A DNA stretch of 20,877 nt from CAUZJO01 sp963580245. GTDB lineage: Bacteria > Sumerlaeota > Sumerlaeia > MVZB01. The position numbers and the translations under genes were made by a program. Location of the stretch: the NCBI GenBank assembly GCA_963580245.1, contig CAUZJO010000084.1:1-20877 (forward strand), given 5' to 3'. The notes below the pieces were generated by a model, which saw nothing but the letters and a program-made list of their open reading frames with translations, searched no databases and was not told the DNA's origin. Below, in pieces: positions 1 through 6,856 of the stretch (positions within the stretch are counted from its first letter, which is position 1; the number at the start of each line of letters is the position of its first letter).

Positions 1-82
1 ACCAGGAACCGGGCGCTTTGGGCTTCTTCGCCTCGGCGTAATAACGATTGTCAACTTTTGCCCGAAACATCAAACTTGCCAT
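1..82 (-). CDS. 5' end of a small unidentified protein (partial)
   Basis: Only the first 27 codons lie in the window; the gene runs off the left edge. The reading frame starts at an ATG whose upstream sequence on the minus strand contains AGGGGG at suitable ribosome-binding distance. The visible protein starts MASLMFRAKVDNRYYAEAKK and is basic, with no hydrophobic signal sequence. A perfect TATAAT lies about 80 bases upstream. I do not recognise a family. It could be a short basic cytoplasmic protein, but nothing in the visible part fixes a function, and so short a stretch could also be open by chance. Confidence 0.4.
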   Translation of the reverse strand, partial: MASLMFRAKVDNRYYAEAKKPKAPGSW

Positions 83-162
83 CGCCCGCACCCCCTGATT
101 GGGCTATCTGATCACCCGATTGCGTCATCCAACGCCACCCCATGTCAACCTCAAAAAGGCAC

Positions 163-191
163 ATTATAGGCACTTGGCGAGGGGCGTCCGA
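163..191 (-). promoter_or_regulatory. Candidate sigma70-type promoter for the left-edge gene
   Basis: Read on the minus strand, bases 168 to 163 are a perfect TATAAT. The matching -35 position (186-191) reads TCGGAC, a poor hexamer, so the call rests on the -10 box. Transcription would start near 157 and give a leader of about 75 nt before the ATG at 82. A perfect TTGACA also occurs just downstream (148 to 143) but has no good -10 partner at 16-18 bp. Confidence 0.35.
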
Positions 192-237
192 TGATATACG
201 ATTGATTTTATTGGACTTAGGGTGGACAGGAAGCTGA

Positions 238-330
238 TGGCGGAGAGGGTGGGATTCGAACCCACGAGGGGCGGATTAAGCCCCTACTCGCTTTCGAGGC
301 GAGCTCCTTCAACCACTCGGACACCTCTCC
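238..330 (-). tRNA. tRNA-Ser (anticodon CGA), CCA encoded
   Basis: The minus strand folds as a class II tRNA. The acceptor arm pairs GGAGAGG at the 5' end with CCTCTCC at the 3' end, followed by discriminator G and an encoded CCA. The anticodon stem CTCGC/GCGAG encloses the loop CTCGAAA, giving anticodon CGA, which reads UCG serine codons. A long variable arm (around AGGGGCTTAATCCGCCCCT) is typical of tRNA-Ser. The T arm has the usual GTTCGAATC. The gene looks intact. No copy of its 3' end was seen elsewhere in the window, so nothing marks it as an attachment site. Confidence 0.97.
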
Positions 331-429
331 CAAGGGGCAAACCAGCGGCGGCACCGTCGCGCCGTTGACGGGGCATGGAATCCCGCTTTTCTGCCGATTC
401 CACCGCTCCGGCGCGCTATGCTAAGCTCA

Positions 430-457
430 ATAATATCAACCATTCTACACGGGTCAA
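430..457 (-). promoter_or_regulatory. Candidate promoter for tRNA-Ser
   Basis: On the minus strand TTGACC (457 to 452) and TATTAT (435 to 430) are separated by 16 bp. Both hexamers are close to the sigma70 consensus. The predicted start near 423 would give a leader of about 90 nt before the tRNA 5' end at 330. No gene intervenes, so the tRNA is the natural target. Confidence 0.5.
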
Positions 458-501
458 GCACAATCCCGTCAGGGGCTTTACCTGGGCGTATCTCGACACT
501 A

Positions 502-869
502 CTACACGCCGATGGTCCAGATTTCGTCCCAATCGTTGTTGCGGAGGGCCATGTCCAGGGCCATTAGGTGTTGTTCGCCGCGCAGGGTCCAGAACTGGCC
601 GGTGCCTTTGAAGTGGTCTTGGAATTGGATGCGCGTCGACTCCATCGCGCCCGAGCCGATCGGGCAGCCCTCGGCATGCAGTTGTTCGTAATGCAGGTGT
701 TCGCGGTGCTGGTTGAATTGGTTTGAGAATTTTCAGCGTAGTTGATCTCGCGTTGCGTGACAGGGCGGCGCGGTTGTTCACGCTCGGCGCGCGTCTGGCG
801 CAAGTTTTCCAAGGCTTGCAGCACGTCATGTTCCGCGCCGTGTTTGAGTTGATGCAGCAACGGCTCGAC
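502..869 (-). pseudogene. 3' remnant of an IS transposase, frameshifted
   Basis: Only the C-terminal part of a transposase remains. The final frame, ending at TAG 502-504, contains the stretch CPIGSGAMES followed by a Trp-rich tail ending DWDEIWTIGV. This resembles the C-terminal G-S-G-(A/V)-(M/V)-E block of ISKra4-like transposases, although the family assignment is tentative. Upstream residues (LHQLKHGAEHD... to ...REINYAEN) lie in a different frame, so a single-base indel near 720-727 breaks the gene. The 5' end abuts the stop codon of the integrase remnant, and no terminal inverted repeats were seen. This is a dead element, probably one layer of a mobile-element graveyard beside the tRNA. 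Confidence 0.75.
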
Positions 870-1104
870 CTACACGCGAGCCTCGGCGCCGTTTTCGCCG
901 AACTGGTCGTGGGCGACGGCCCACAGATGCACGCTCGCGTTGATCTTCGCATAGATTTGGGTCGTCTGAATCTGTTGGTGCCTCAGAATCTTTTGGACCA
1001 CGGCCATGTCGATCCCACGTTCAATCATGGCCGTGGCCGCCGAATGGTGCAGTGAGATCGAGAAAGTCCGTCATCATTCGACGACGAGGACGAAGTTGTG
1101 TCAT
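870..1104 (-). pseudogene. Decayed tyrosine recombinase: 3' end, possibly with a 5' scrap
   Basis: The frame ending at TAG 870-872 encodes SLHHSAATAMIERGID, then VVQKILRHQQIQTTQIYAKI. This is the C-terminal catalytic block of phage-type integrases, usually L-R-H-S...L-G-H...T-x-x-Y. The second catalytic Arg is replaced by His (LHHS) and the G of LGH by R; the terminal Tyr is kept. An ATG at 1104 in another frame opens MTQLRPRRRMMTDFLDL, which resembles the first residues of some integrases. If so, the core has been deleted and the ends joined out of frame. The 5' part is much less certain than the 3' part. It ends ten bases short of the stop codon of the transporter gene. Confidence 0.7.
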
Positions 1105-1113
1105 AGCAATGCG

Positions 1114-2727
1114 TCAATTCGAGCTCTCCAGTAATCCCTGACCCTCCAAGAATTCGCGAGCGACCTCGACCGGGCGGCGCTTCTTCTCGTCTACCTCGAA
1201 ATTAAGGCGCTGCATGGTGGCATCATCGAGGAAACCGGCCAGCAGATCGAGCACGGGGCGCAGCTCAGGACGGACCGCCAGAAACTCGCTTCGGACAACC
1301 GGCGCCGCCTGGTAGGGAGGGAAGAATCCGCGGTCATCCCTCAGTGGCTGAAGCTCAAAGGCGGCGATCCGTCCATCGGTGGCGAAGGCGCAGATGACGT
1401 CGACTTCCCGTTTCGCGATCGCTTGGTACATGAGTGCGGGATCGAGGTCCCGCACCTCCCGGAACTGAAGCCCGTAAACACTGCGCAGTCCGGGGTAGCC
1501 GTCGGGCCGTTCGCTGAACTCGGCGGTGAACCCGGCTCGAAGTGTTTCGGCGATCCCGATCAGGTCAGAGATCGTCTGCAGATTACGCGAAGTCGCGTCG
1601 GACTTCCGGACGGTGATCGCGTAGGTATTGTTGAATCCAAACGGGCTGAGCCATTCGGCCGAGAAACGCCGACGGTATTCGCGAACGACCGTCTCGTGTG
1701 CTCGATCTGGGTCCGCGATCACGGATAGATCGAGAATTGCGGTCAGGGCGGTGCCGGTATACTCAGCGTACATGTCGATCGCTCCGCTTTTGAGAGCCCC
1801 GTGGCAGATCATCGTCCCCCCGAGGTTAAAGCGCCTCTCCACTATCAGACCGGTGCGCGCCTCGATGAGCTGGGCCATCAACTCCCCCAGGATCAGCTGT
1901 TCGGTGAAGTTCTTTGTGCCGATCCTGATGACCCTACCGTCTGTTCCAGATGGTCCCCAGGCCGGATTCGCGGATGAAGTGTTCGTCGAGAAGTACGCGA
2001 AGCACCCTAGGACGACAAGAGCCACCGGCATCGCGAGCGCCAACGGGCGGAGAATGCGATCGATCGCCGCCCTGAACCGGGAGTCTCTCGACCGTTTGCG
2101 CCGAAGGCCCCATTGAAGCGCTGCGATGGAACCGTCGACGACGAGTGCCAACAGCGCGACAGGCACGGCGCCGAGCAAGATCAGCTCCGTGTTCGAGAGA
2201 GCCAGACCTCGGTTGATGAACTGCCCGAGACCCCCGGCCCCGATGAAGGCCGACAGGGTCGCGATCCCGACACTGAGCACGGCGGCCGTGCGGATACCAG
2301 CCACGATCACGGGCATTGATAGGGGGATCTCGACCAGCCACAGTCGCTGGCGCGAGGTCATCCCGATCCCGCAAGCCGCCTCCACCACCGCCGGGGACAC
2401 ACCTTCCAGACCCGCCAACGTGTTGCGAACGATTGGCAGAAGGGCGTACAGAATGAGGGCAATAACAGCCGGGATCGCGCCGATTTTATCCAGCAGCGTT
2501 AGGAGGATCGCGAGCATCGCCAAGCTGGGGATGGTCTGCAGGATGCCGACGCCACCGATCAAGGGGCCGCGAAGCCACCAGATTCGAGCAGCGCAGATAC
2601 CGAGGGGGATACCGACGAGGATCGCCGCCCCGGTGGAAACACCGCTTAGCATCAGATGTTCCCCGGTACGCAACCACAGCTCGGGGAGGCGTTCCGAGAC
2701 AAGCGCGACCCACGACTCTGCGAGCAT
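1114..2727 (-). CDS. Osmoprotectant-type ABC importer: permease fused to substrate-binding domain
   Basis: This 537-residue membrane protein carries both the channel and the ligand-binding domain of an OpuC/ProVWX-class importer. Residues about 1-215 are the permease, with several hydrophobic segments and the EAA loop (VSPAVVEAACGIGM, near 109-125) that contacts the ATPase. A further hydrophobic segment near 230-247 leads into the binding domain (about 265-535), which starts IGTKNFTEQLILGELMAQL and holds the family signatures LGGT, H-x-AL-x-x-G-x-ID-x-Y and EYTGT. Its ATG overlaps the ATPase stop codon by one base (TAATG), so translation is coupled. Known relatives import glycine betaine, choline or carnitine; the EgtU branch of the same fused architecture imports ergothioneine. 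The ligand cannot be fixed from sequence alone. The gene looks intact. Confidence 0.92.
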   Translation of the reverse strand: MLAESWVALVSERLPELWLRTGEHLMLSGVSTGAAILVGIPLGICAARIWWLRGPLIGGVGILQTIPSLAMLAILLTLLDKIGAIPAVIALILYALLPIVRNTLAGLEGVSPAVVEAACGIGMTSRQRLWLVEIPLSMPVIVAGIRTAAVLSVGIATLSAFIGAGGLGQFINRGLALSNTELILLGAVPVALLALVVDGSIAALQWGLRRKRSRDSRFRAAIDRILRPLALAMPVALVVLGCFAYFSTNTSSANPAWGPSGTDGRVIRIGTKNFTEQLILGELMAQLIEARTGLIVERRFNLGGTMICHGALKSGAIDMYAEYTGTALTAILDLSVIADPDRAHETVVREYRRRFSAEWLSPFGFNNTYAITVRKSDATSRNLQTISDLIGIAETLRAGFTAEFSERPDGYPGLRSVYGLQFREVRDLDPALMYQAIAKREVDVICAFATDGRIAAFELQPLRDDRGFFPPYQAAPVVRSEFLAVRPELRPVLDLLAGFLDDATMQRLNFEVDEKKRRPVEVAREFLEGQGLLESSN

Positions 2728-3485
2728 TACAGCATCTCCCCGTAGGCAGCAAGCTGCTGGGCAGGTTTCGCAAAGAGTTCACGTACGAACTCCGTTGCCG
2801 GCATCTGCAGGATCTCCTCTTTCTTTCCGATCTGCTCGAGGCGGCCGCCCTGGAGGACGGCAATCCTGTCTCCCAGGGCGAGAGCCTCGAAGATATCGTG
2901 AGTCACGAAGACGATTGTCTTTTTTAGTCGTTGCTTTAGCGCGAGCAGTTCCCGCTGCAGTGTGTCGCGCGTGAGTGCGTCCAGCGCGCCGAAGGGCTCG
3001 TCCATCAAGAGGTAGGCGGGATCCGCCGCCAGGGCCCGCGCCACACCTACACGTTGCTGCTGACCACCGGAGAGCTCCTCCGGAAACCGAGTGGCGTAGG
3101 TTTCCGGATCGAGACCAACGATCCCTAGAAGCTCGTGGGCCCGTTCCCGTCGCTTCTTGGCTGGCCAGCCAAGAAGGCGCGGCACCATGGCGACGTTCTC
3201 CTCGACTGTCATGTGGGGAAACAGCCCGATTCCCTGAAAGACGTAGCCGATCCTCCGGCGAAGGGAAATCGAGGACTGCCTGGCGATGTCCTGGCCGTCA
3301 ACCTCAATGGTTCCGGACGTCGGTTGGAGTAGGTGGTTCGTCAGCTTCAGAAGGGTCGTCTTGCCGCAACCGGAGGAACCGAGGAGAACGAGGGTCTCGC
3401 CCTCATGGACCTCAAAGCACACGTCTTCGACGGCGAAGTGCTTCCCCCCATCGAACGACTTGAAGACGTGCTTGTAAGAGATCAT
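2727..3485 (-). CDS. ABC transporter ATPase, OpuCA/ProV type without CBS domains
   Basis: This 252-residue cytoplasmic ATPase should power the permease/binding-domain protein encoded next. Walker A is GSSGCGKTT (about 36-44), the Q-loop is YVFQ (Q84), the signature is LSGGQQQRVG (139-148), Walker B is LLMDEP (159-164), and the switch His lies in VTHD (about 196). All catalytic residues are present. ProV and OpuCA usually carry C-terminal CBS domains that sense ionic strength or nucleotides. This protein ends soon after the nucleotide-binding domain, so activity control may instead be at transcription, for example by the upstream MarR fusion. The stop TAA overlaps the ATG of the next gene. No strong Shine-Dalgarno precedes its ATG. 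Confidence 0.95.
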   Translation of the reverse strand: MISYKHVFKSFDGGKHFAVEDVCFEVHEGETLVLLGSSGCGKTTLLKLTNHLLQPTSGTIEVDGQDIARQSSISLRRRIGYVFQGIGLFPHMTVEENVAMVPRLLGWPAKKRRERAHELLGIVGLDPETYATRFPEELSGGQQQRVGVARALAADPAYLLMDEPFGALDALTRDTLQRELLALKQRLKKTIVFVTHDIFEALALGDRIAVLQGGRLEQIGKKEEILQMPATEFVRELFAKPAQQLAAYGEML

Positions 3486-3586
3486 TGTTCATCAGGCTGG
3501 CAGGACACGGTTTCATTTCCACAACGACCCCACTTGACGCCAAGGCCCGTCCAGGAGATCAGTCAGCGCTTGACTCACGTATCTGA

Positions 3587-5023
3587 TCAGCGGCGAATGT
3601 AGCCAACCCCTTCGGGTTCACTTTCACGCGCCGACAACGTCTCCCTCATGCGTTCGCGCAGCTGTGAGAACTGCTGGGGAGGAGCCGCAATGAACAGGTC
3701 GGCGTAATGCTTGCCCTCGCGCTCCCACTCACGGGTGTCGATGCAGCGATCGTCGAGTAGAGAGAGCACCTTTTGACGCTCCTCAACGTCGGCAAACCGC
3801 CTCTGTGGAAGCCTGGCGCCGGCAACCGCTCCAAAGGTCAAGCCGTGCTCCTCGAAAACGGTTTCGATCGGCGAGGAGTCAAACATCCGCAGGATTGTGA
3901 CCACTGCGAAAGGACCGAAGCCCCCGGGGTGGTCCTTGCCGAGGTGCCGCAGGACGACGTCCAGCGAGCGCTCCGTGATGTAGCCGATCGCTCCGGTGCT
4001 GATCAGCAGGTTGCAGCTACGGAACCACGCGATTTCATCCTCGGTTGGAGCGACGGTCGTCTGCTCAAAGTCCCGCGCGATTCCGCCGTCGAGTAGTCCG
4101 GCATCCACCGCGAAACGAACCGCCGACTCGGAGCTGTCGAGTCCCACCACACGCATATCGCATACCGGGGGCGTAATGTGGAGCCACATCCGCATGGCCT
4201 CGCACGCCGCGCGGTATTCAGATGGTGCGCGCGATGAGAAGAAGGCCACCATCTCATCGAACGAGCAACCGTATTTCACGATCGCTGCCCCGATCCCGTA
4301 CGAACAGCCGACATCGAGCATTTGGACCGGCCACACGTCACCGTTGTGCTCTCTGAGCAGTTCCGCGGCCGCCGCACAGTAGTGTCGCGCCTGCTCGCCG
4401 ATCTCGTAGCCGTTCTTCGCCATAGACGCGATATAAGCGTGCGGCGTCGGCGCAGTGTAGACGTCGTTGAAATTGGCCTTCGCCTCGTTCACAGTGTCGA
4501 AACTCATGGCATCACCGCTGGCATCGCCTGTCGTGGGTTGGATTGGTCCGGTCTCCAGCATCGGCGCGACATCGATGTGCCCGACTTCCATCATGTCGAC
4601 GATGCGCTCAAGCGATTCTGCAATCGTCGCCCGCTCCGGTTCCCGCAGCGCGTTCAGCACTTCTGCGAGCGTACCCTGCAGCGGCGACGGTGCGTTCGCG
4701 ACAAGCCTCTTGCCCGGTTCCGTAAGCGACACCTGGACCAACCGCCGGTCCTTGCAGTCTCGCTCGCGTTGGATGAGGCCCTTGGCCTCGAGCCGATCGA
4801 GAACCCCAATCACTGTGCTCGAACTCAGCTGAACGTGCTGAGCGATCGAGCTCGGCGTCACTGGTTGACGCTCTTCGATAAACAGGAGGCAGACCAGCTC
4901 TGGGTCCGTGATCTTGTGCTCGACCGACAGCTTGCGGGAATGCAGATCGACCGCCCGAATGATCCGCCAGAGGGCCCGGAGAACGCGGCGGTCGTAGCTT
5001 ATGGTGGAAGCTGGTTCTGGCAC
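3587..5023 (-). CDS. MarR-type regulator fused to a class I SAM-dependent methyltransferase
   Basis: This 478-residue protein has two parts. Residues about 10-150 form a MarR winged helix: recognition helix around PSSIAQHVQLSSSTVIGVLD, and the wing with CKDRRLVQVSLTEPGKRL. Residues about 171-460 look like a Rossmann methyltransferase: SAM motif MLDVGCSYGIGAA (235-247) and acidic motif II VVGLDSSES (292-300). The frame is continuous, so the fusion seems genuine. It starts at GTG 5023; no ATG lies in frame upstream, and the Shine-Dalgarno is poor, so the exact start is uncertain. It reads toward the importer genes, about 100 bp upstream of the ATPase, and probably controls them. The methyl acceptor is unknown; a substrate related to the imported compound is an inference only. 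MarR proteins of the EctR kind control osmolyte genes in halophiles. Confidence 0.85.
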   Translation of the reverse strand: MPEPASTISYDRRVLRALWRIIRAVDLHSRKLSVEHKITDPELVCLLFIEERQPVTPSSIAQHVQLSSSTVIGVLDRLEAKGLIQRERDCKDRRLVQVSLTEPGKRLVANAPSPLQGTLAEVLNALREPERATIAESLERIVDMMEVGHIDVAPMLETGPIQPTTGDASGDAMSFDTVNEAKANFNDVYTAPTPHAYIASMAKNGYEIGEQARHYCAAAAELLREHNGDVWPVQMLDVGCSYGIGAAIVKYGCSFDEMVAFFSSRAPSEYRAACEAMRMWLHITPPVCDMRVVGLDSSESAVRFAVDAGLLDGGIARDFEQTTVAPTEDEIAWFRSCNLLISTGAIGYITERSLDVVLRHLGKDHPGGFGPFAVVTILRMFDSSPIETVFEEHGLTFGAVAGARLPQRRFADVEERQKVLSLLDDRCIDTREWEREGKHYADLFIAAPPQQFSQLRERMRETLSARESEPEGVGYIRR

Positions 5024-5125
5024 AGTATCTGAACAGGGGACCTCGCTGGCTCCTGTGGCTCCTTTCCTTGGTCTGTTACCGGCGATCCTGAAGCTCCATG
5101 ATCGCTCTTACCGCAATCGTTCGAG

Positions 5126-5151
5126 TATATAAGGTTAGAGTACCAAATATA
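5126..5151. promoter_or_regulatory. 26-bp imperfect palindrome, candidate MarR operator
   Basis: TATATAAGGT (5126-5135) and ACCAAATATA (5142-5151) flank TAGAGT. The arms match at 8 of 10 positions as inverted repeats. The site covers the predicted -10 box of the MarR-methyltransferase gene. MarR dimers typically bind AT-rich palindromes of roughly this size overlapping their own promoter, so autoregulation is a reasonable inference. Binding has not been shown by anything in the sequence. Confidence 0.45.
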
Positions 5152-5165
5152 TTGTCCGCCGTCAA
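5137..5165 (-). promoter_or_regulatory. Candidate promoter of the MarR-methyltransferase/importer unit
   Basis: On the minus strand TTGACG (5165 to 5160) lies 17 bp from TACTCT (5142 to 5137). The -35 is good and the -10 moderate. An alternative -10, TATACT (5129 to 5124), lacks a good -35. Transcription would start near 5130 and leave a leader of roughly 105 nt before GTG 5023. Confidence 0.4.
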
Positions 5166-5259
5166 ACAAAAGGTCCGGGGCGGACGAGACAACAGGGGCC
5201 AGTTGTAGGTGGTTGATGTTCGTTGAGTTGATCGATAGATACTATCATGCTGGAATGTC

Positions 5260-5289
5260 TTGCGCATTTGCACCGATAAGCAGTATAAT
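5260..5289 (+). promoter_or_regulatory. Promoter of the Nth-like/RadC unit
   Basis: TTGCGC (5260-5265) and a perfect TATAAT (5284-5289) are separated by 18 bp. A start near 5296 would leave only about 15 nt before ATG 5311, with no Shine-Dalgarno, so the message would be nearly leaderless. The site is divergent from the MarR promoter about 100 bp away. Confidence 0.55.
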
Positions 5290-5310
5290 CGGCAGTAATC
5301 TGTCGCGGTT

Positions 5311-5985
5311 ATGCCCACCGACCTGCAACTCATCGACGGTTTTGAACAATTGCGCGAGTGCTTCGTGGGAGACAACCCCGCTTCGCTGTTGGAGCCGCCA
5401 AGTCCGTCTCCTGCCTCTTCGGCCCGAGACTGGGTCGTCGAGGCCTGGATTCAGGCCATGGAAAGCCGCACGGCTTCGGACGGTGCCGCGCGGTGCCGGG
5501 TGCCTTCCCTGGCGCGGGTCATCCTGAGTCAAGAGCCTGAACGGGAGGAGACCGGCGCCCTCCCCCCAGCCGACCGTCGGATGATCGAGCATGGTCGCCA
5601 ACTGCCCGACCGCCTGGAGCAGGCCGCCCGGCGGCGTTTGTGGCCGATCAATTCGGGTCCCTCCGAGCGTTCCCTCACCGAGGAGGCGGCCATCTGGGAC
5701 GCGCTTCTTCCGGGCCTCAGCAGCCTGCGCCCGTGGAGACTTCTGGCGCTGCTCGGTCGACCCGCAGTGGTTCCCCAGGCCCATGTTCGTCGCTTTTTAT
5801 GGCGATTGGGCCTGCTTGAGCGTCGGGACTCGACCCGGGCCGCACTGCGCCAAACCGCCAGCCTGGTCGAGCGAATCGTGGGGCTGACCGGCTTGGCGGC
5901 GCCCGGGCTGGCCGTGCTGATCGACTGGCACGCCGGCGCGGACCGCAAGTTGGCGGGCGGGGGCTGGGGTGGTCAACATCCGTAA
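5311..5985 (+). pseudogene. Endonuclease III (Nth)-like DNA glycosylase, cut by an in-frame stop
   Basis: The 224-residue frame resembles the helix-hairpin-helix glycosylase fold. ILSQ (71-74) matches the start of the Nth core, and VVPQAHVRRFLWRLGL (153-168) matches the region usually written V-D-T-H-V-x-R. Here the catalytic Asp position reads Gln. The frame stops at TAA 5983-5985, yet the codons immediately after it, in the same frame, encode CPACPLRPGC. That is the C-x2-C-x5-C part of the Nth [4Fe-4S] site. Six codons separate Trp219 from the next Cys, exactly where the first Cys of C-x6-C is expected. Two point changes (Cys to Trp, sense to TAA) would explain the state. An in-frame TAA at 5296-5298 makes ATG 5311 the only plausible start. 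Family call is moderate; loss of function is likely. Confidence 0.6.
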
Positions 5986-6724
5986 TGCCCGGCTTGCCCG
6001 CTACGGCCCGGTTGTGGCTGGGCCCGATACCAGCCGACGGGTGCCGAGGAGGACGGACGTGCCACGGCCGGCGGCGGGCTCGATCCGCTCCGCGCCAAGA
6101 TCGCGGACGGTCGCCAGGACCAGCTCGAGGAGATCGAACTGCTGGCCCTGCTCCTACAGGGGGGCGCGGCGAGGACCGGGGCCATGGAACTTGCCGAGCA
6201 TCTCTTGCAGCACTTCGGCGGATTGGCGGGCCTGGAGCGGGTGCCCTTGGCTGAACTGCTCGAGACCCGTGGCATTTCGCGAGCCCGTGCCACGCGGCTC
6301 AAGGTCGCCCTCGAGATCGGCCGGCGCCGCGCGGCACGGGCCCTCAAGACCGGCGACCCCATTACGTGTAGCAAAGATATCTGGCGCGCCTATCGGGGCC
6401 GATTCACCCATCTACCCCAGGAGCACATCATTGTGGTTCTGCTCGACGTCAAGAACCGGATCATCCACGAACATATCGTAAGCAAGGGCACCTTGACCAG
6501 GAGTCTGGCCCACCCGCGAGAGGTCTTCGCCCAGGCCGTGCGGCCACTCCGCCGCCGCCCTGATCGTGCTTCACAACCACCCCAGCTGCGACCCCACCCC
6601 CAGCCCCGAGGACCACTCGGTGACCGTCCGGCTCAAAGAGACCGGCGAAATCCTCGGCATCCGCGTGCTTGATCACATCATCTTGGGTGCCGATGAATTC
6701 TACAGCTTCAAGGACGAAGAATAG
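5986..6724 (+). pseudogene. radC: RadC (JAB/MPN-domain protein), start-less and frameshifted
   Basis: RadC-family residues run from LDPLRAKIADGR through the helix-hairpin-helix part (LLALLLQGG, LAEHLLQHFGGLAGLERV) to VVLLDVKNRIIHEHIVSKGT. At 6544-6545 an extra C shifts the frame. After that, HNHPSCDPTPSPED, the JAMM metal-binding motif, and the normal C-terminus (VLDHIILGADEFYSFKDEE, stop TAG 6722-6724) continue in the +1 frame. Upstream, the frame is open back to the TAA that ends the Nth-like ORF and has no ATG, GTG or TTG before ATG 6184, which lies inside the domain. A GTG at 6059 with strong GAGGAGG is in another frame and would need one base restored. RadC's cellular role remains debated; it is no longer thought to be a simple repair enzyme. 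Confidence 0.85.
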
Positions 6725-6856
6725 ATCGCCCCGCGCCGAGCCATTTCCAACGCCATGTTGACGATTCGGCAAAAACCAAGGAAACTTATTATTCGTTGAC
6801 GTGTCGAAAGGCAGGGGCGGTGGTCCAGTGTCGGCACCGGGAGAGGATGAGCAGCG

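Noticed and set aside
238..1104. tRNA-Ser as the attachment site of an integrated element
   Set aside because: No repeated copy of the tRNA 3' end was seen in the window, and the integrase remnant lies on the 5' side of the tRNA rather than the usual 3' side.
4505..4507. Internal ATG as start of a separate methyltransferase gene
   Set aside because: No good ribosome site, and the reading frame from the MarR part is continuous without stop, so a fusion is the simpler reading.
5983..5985. TAA as a recoded sense codon
   Set aside because: TAA ends several intact genes here (for example at 2727, 11439 and 19957), and there is no sign of a recoding element; mutation is simpler.
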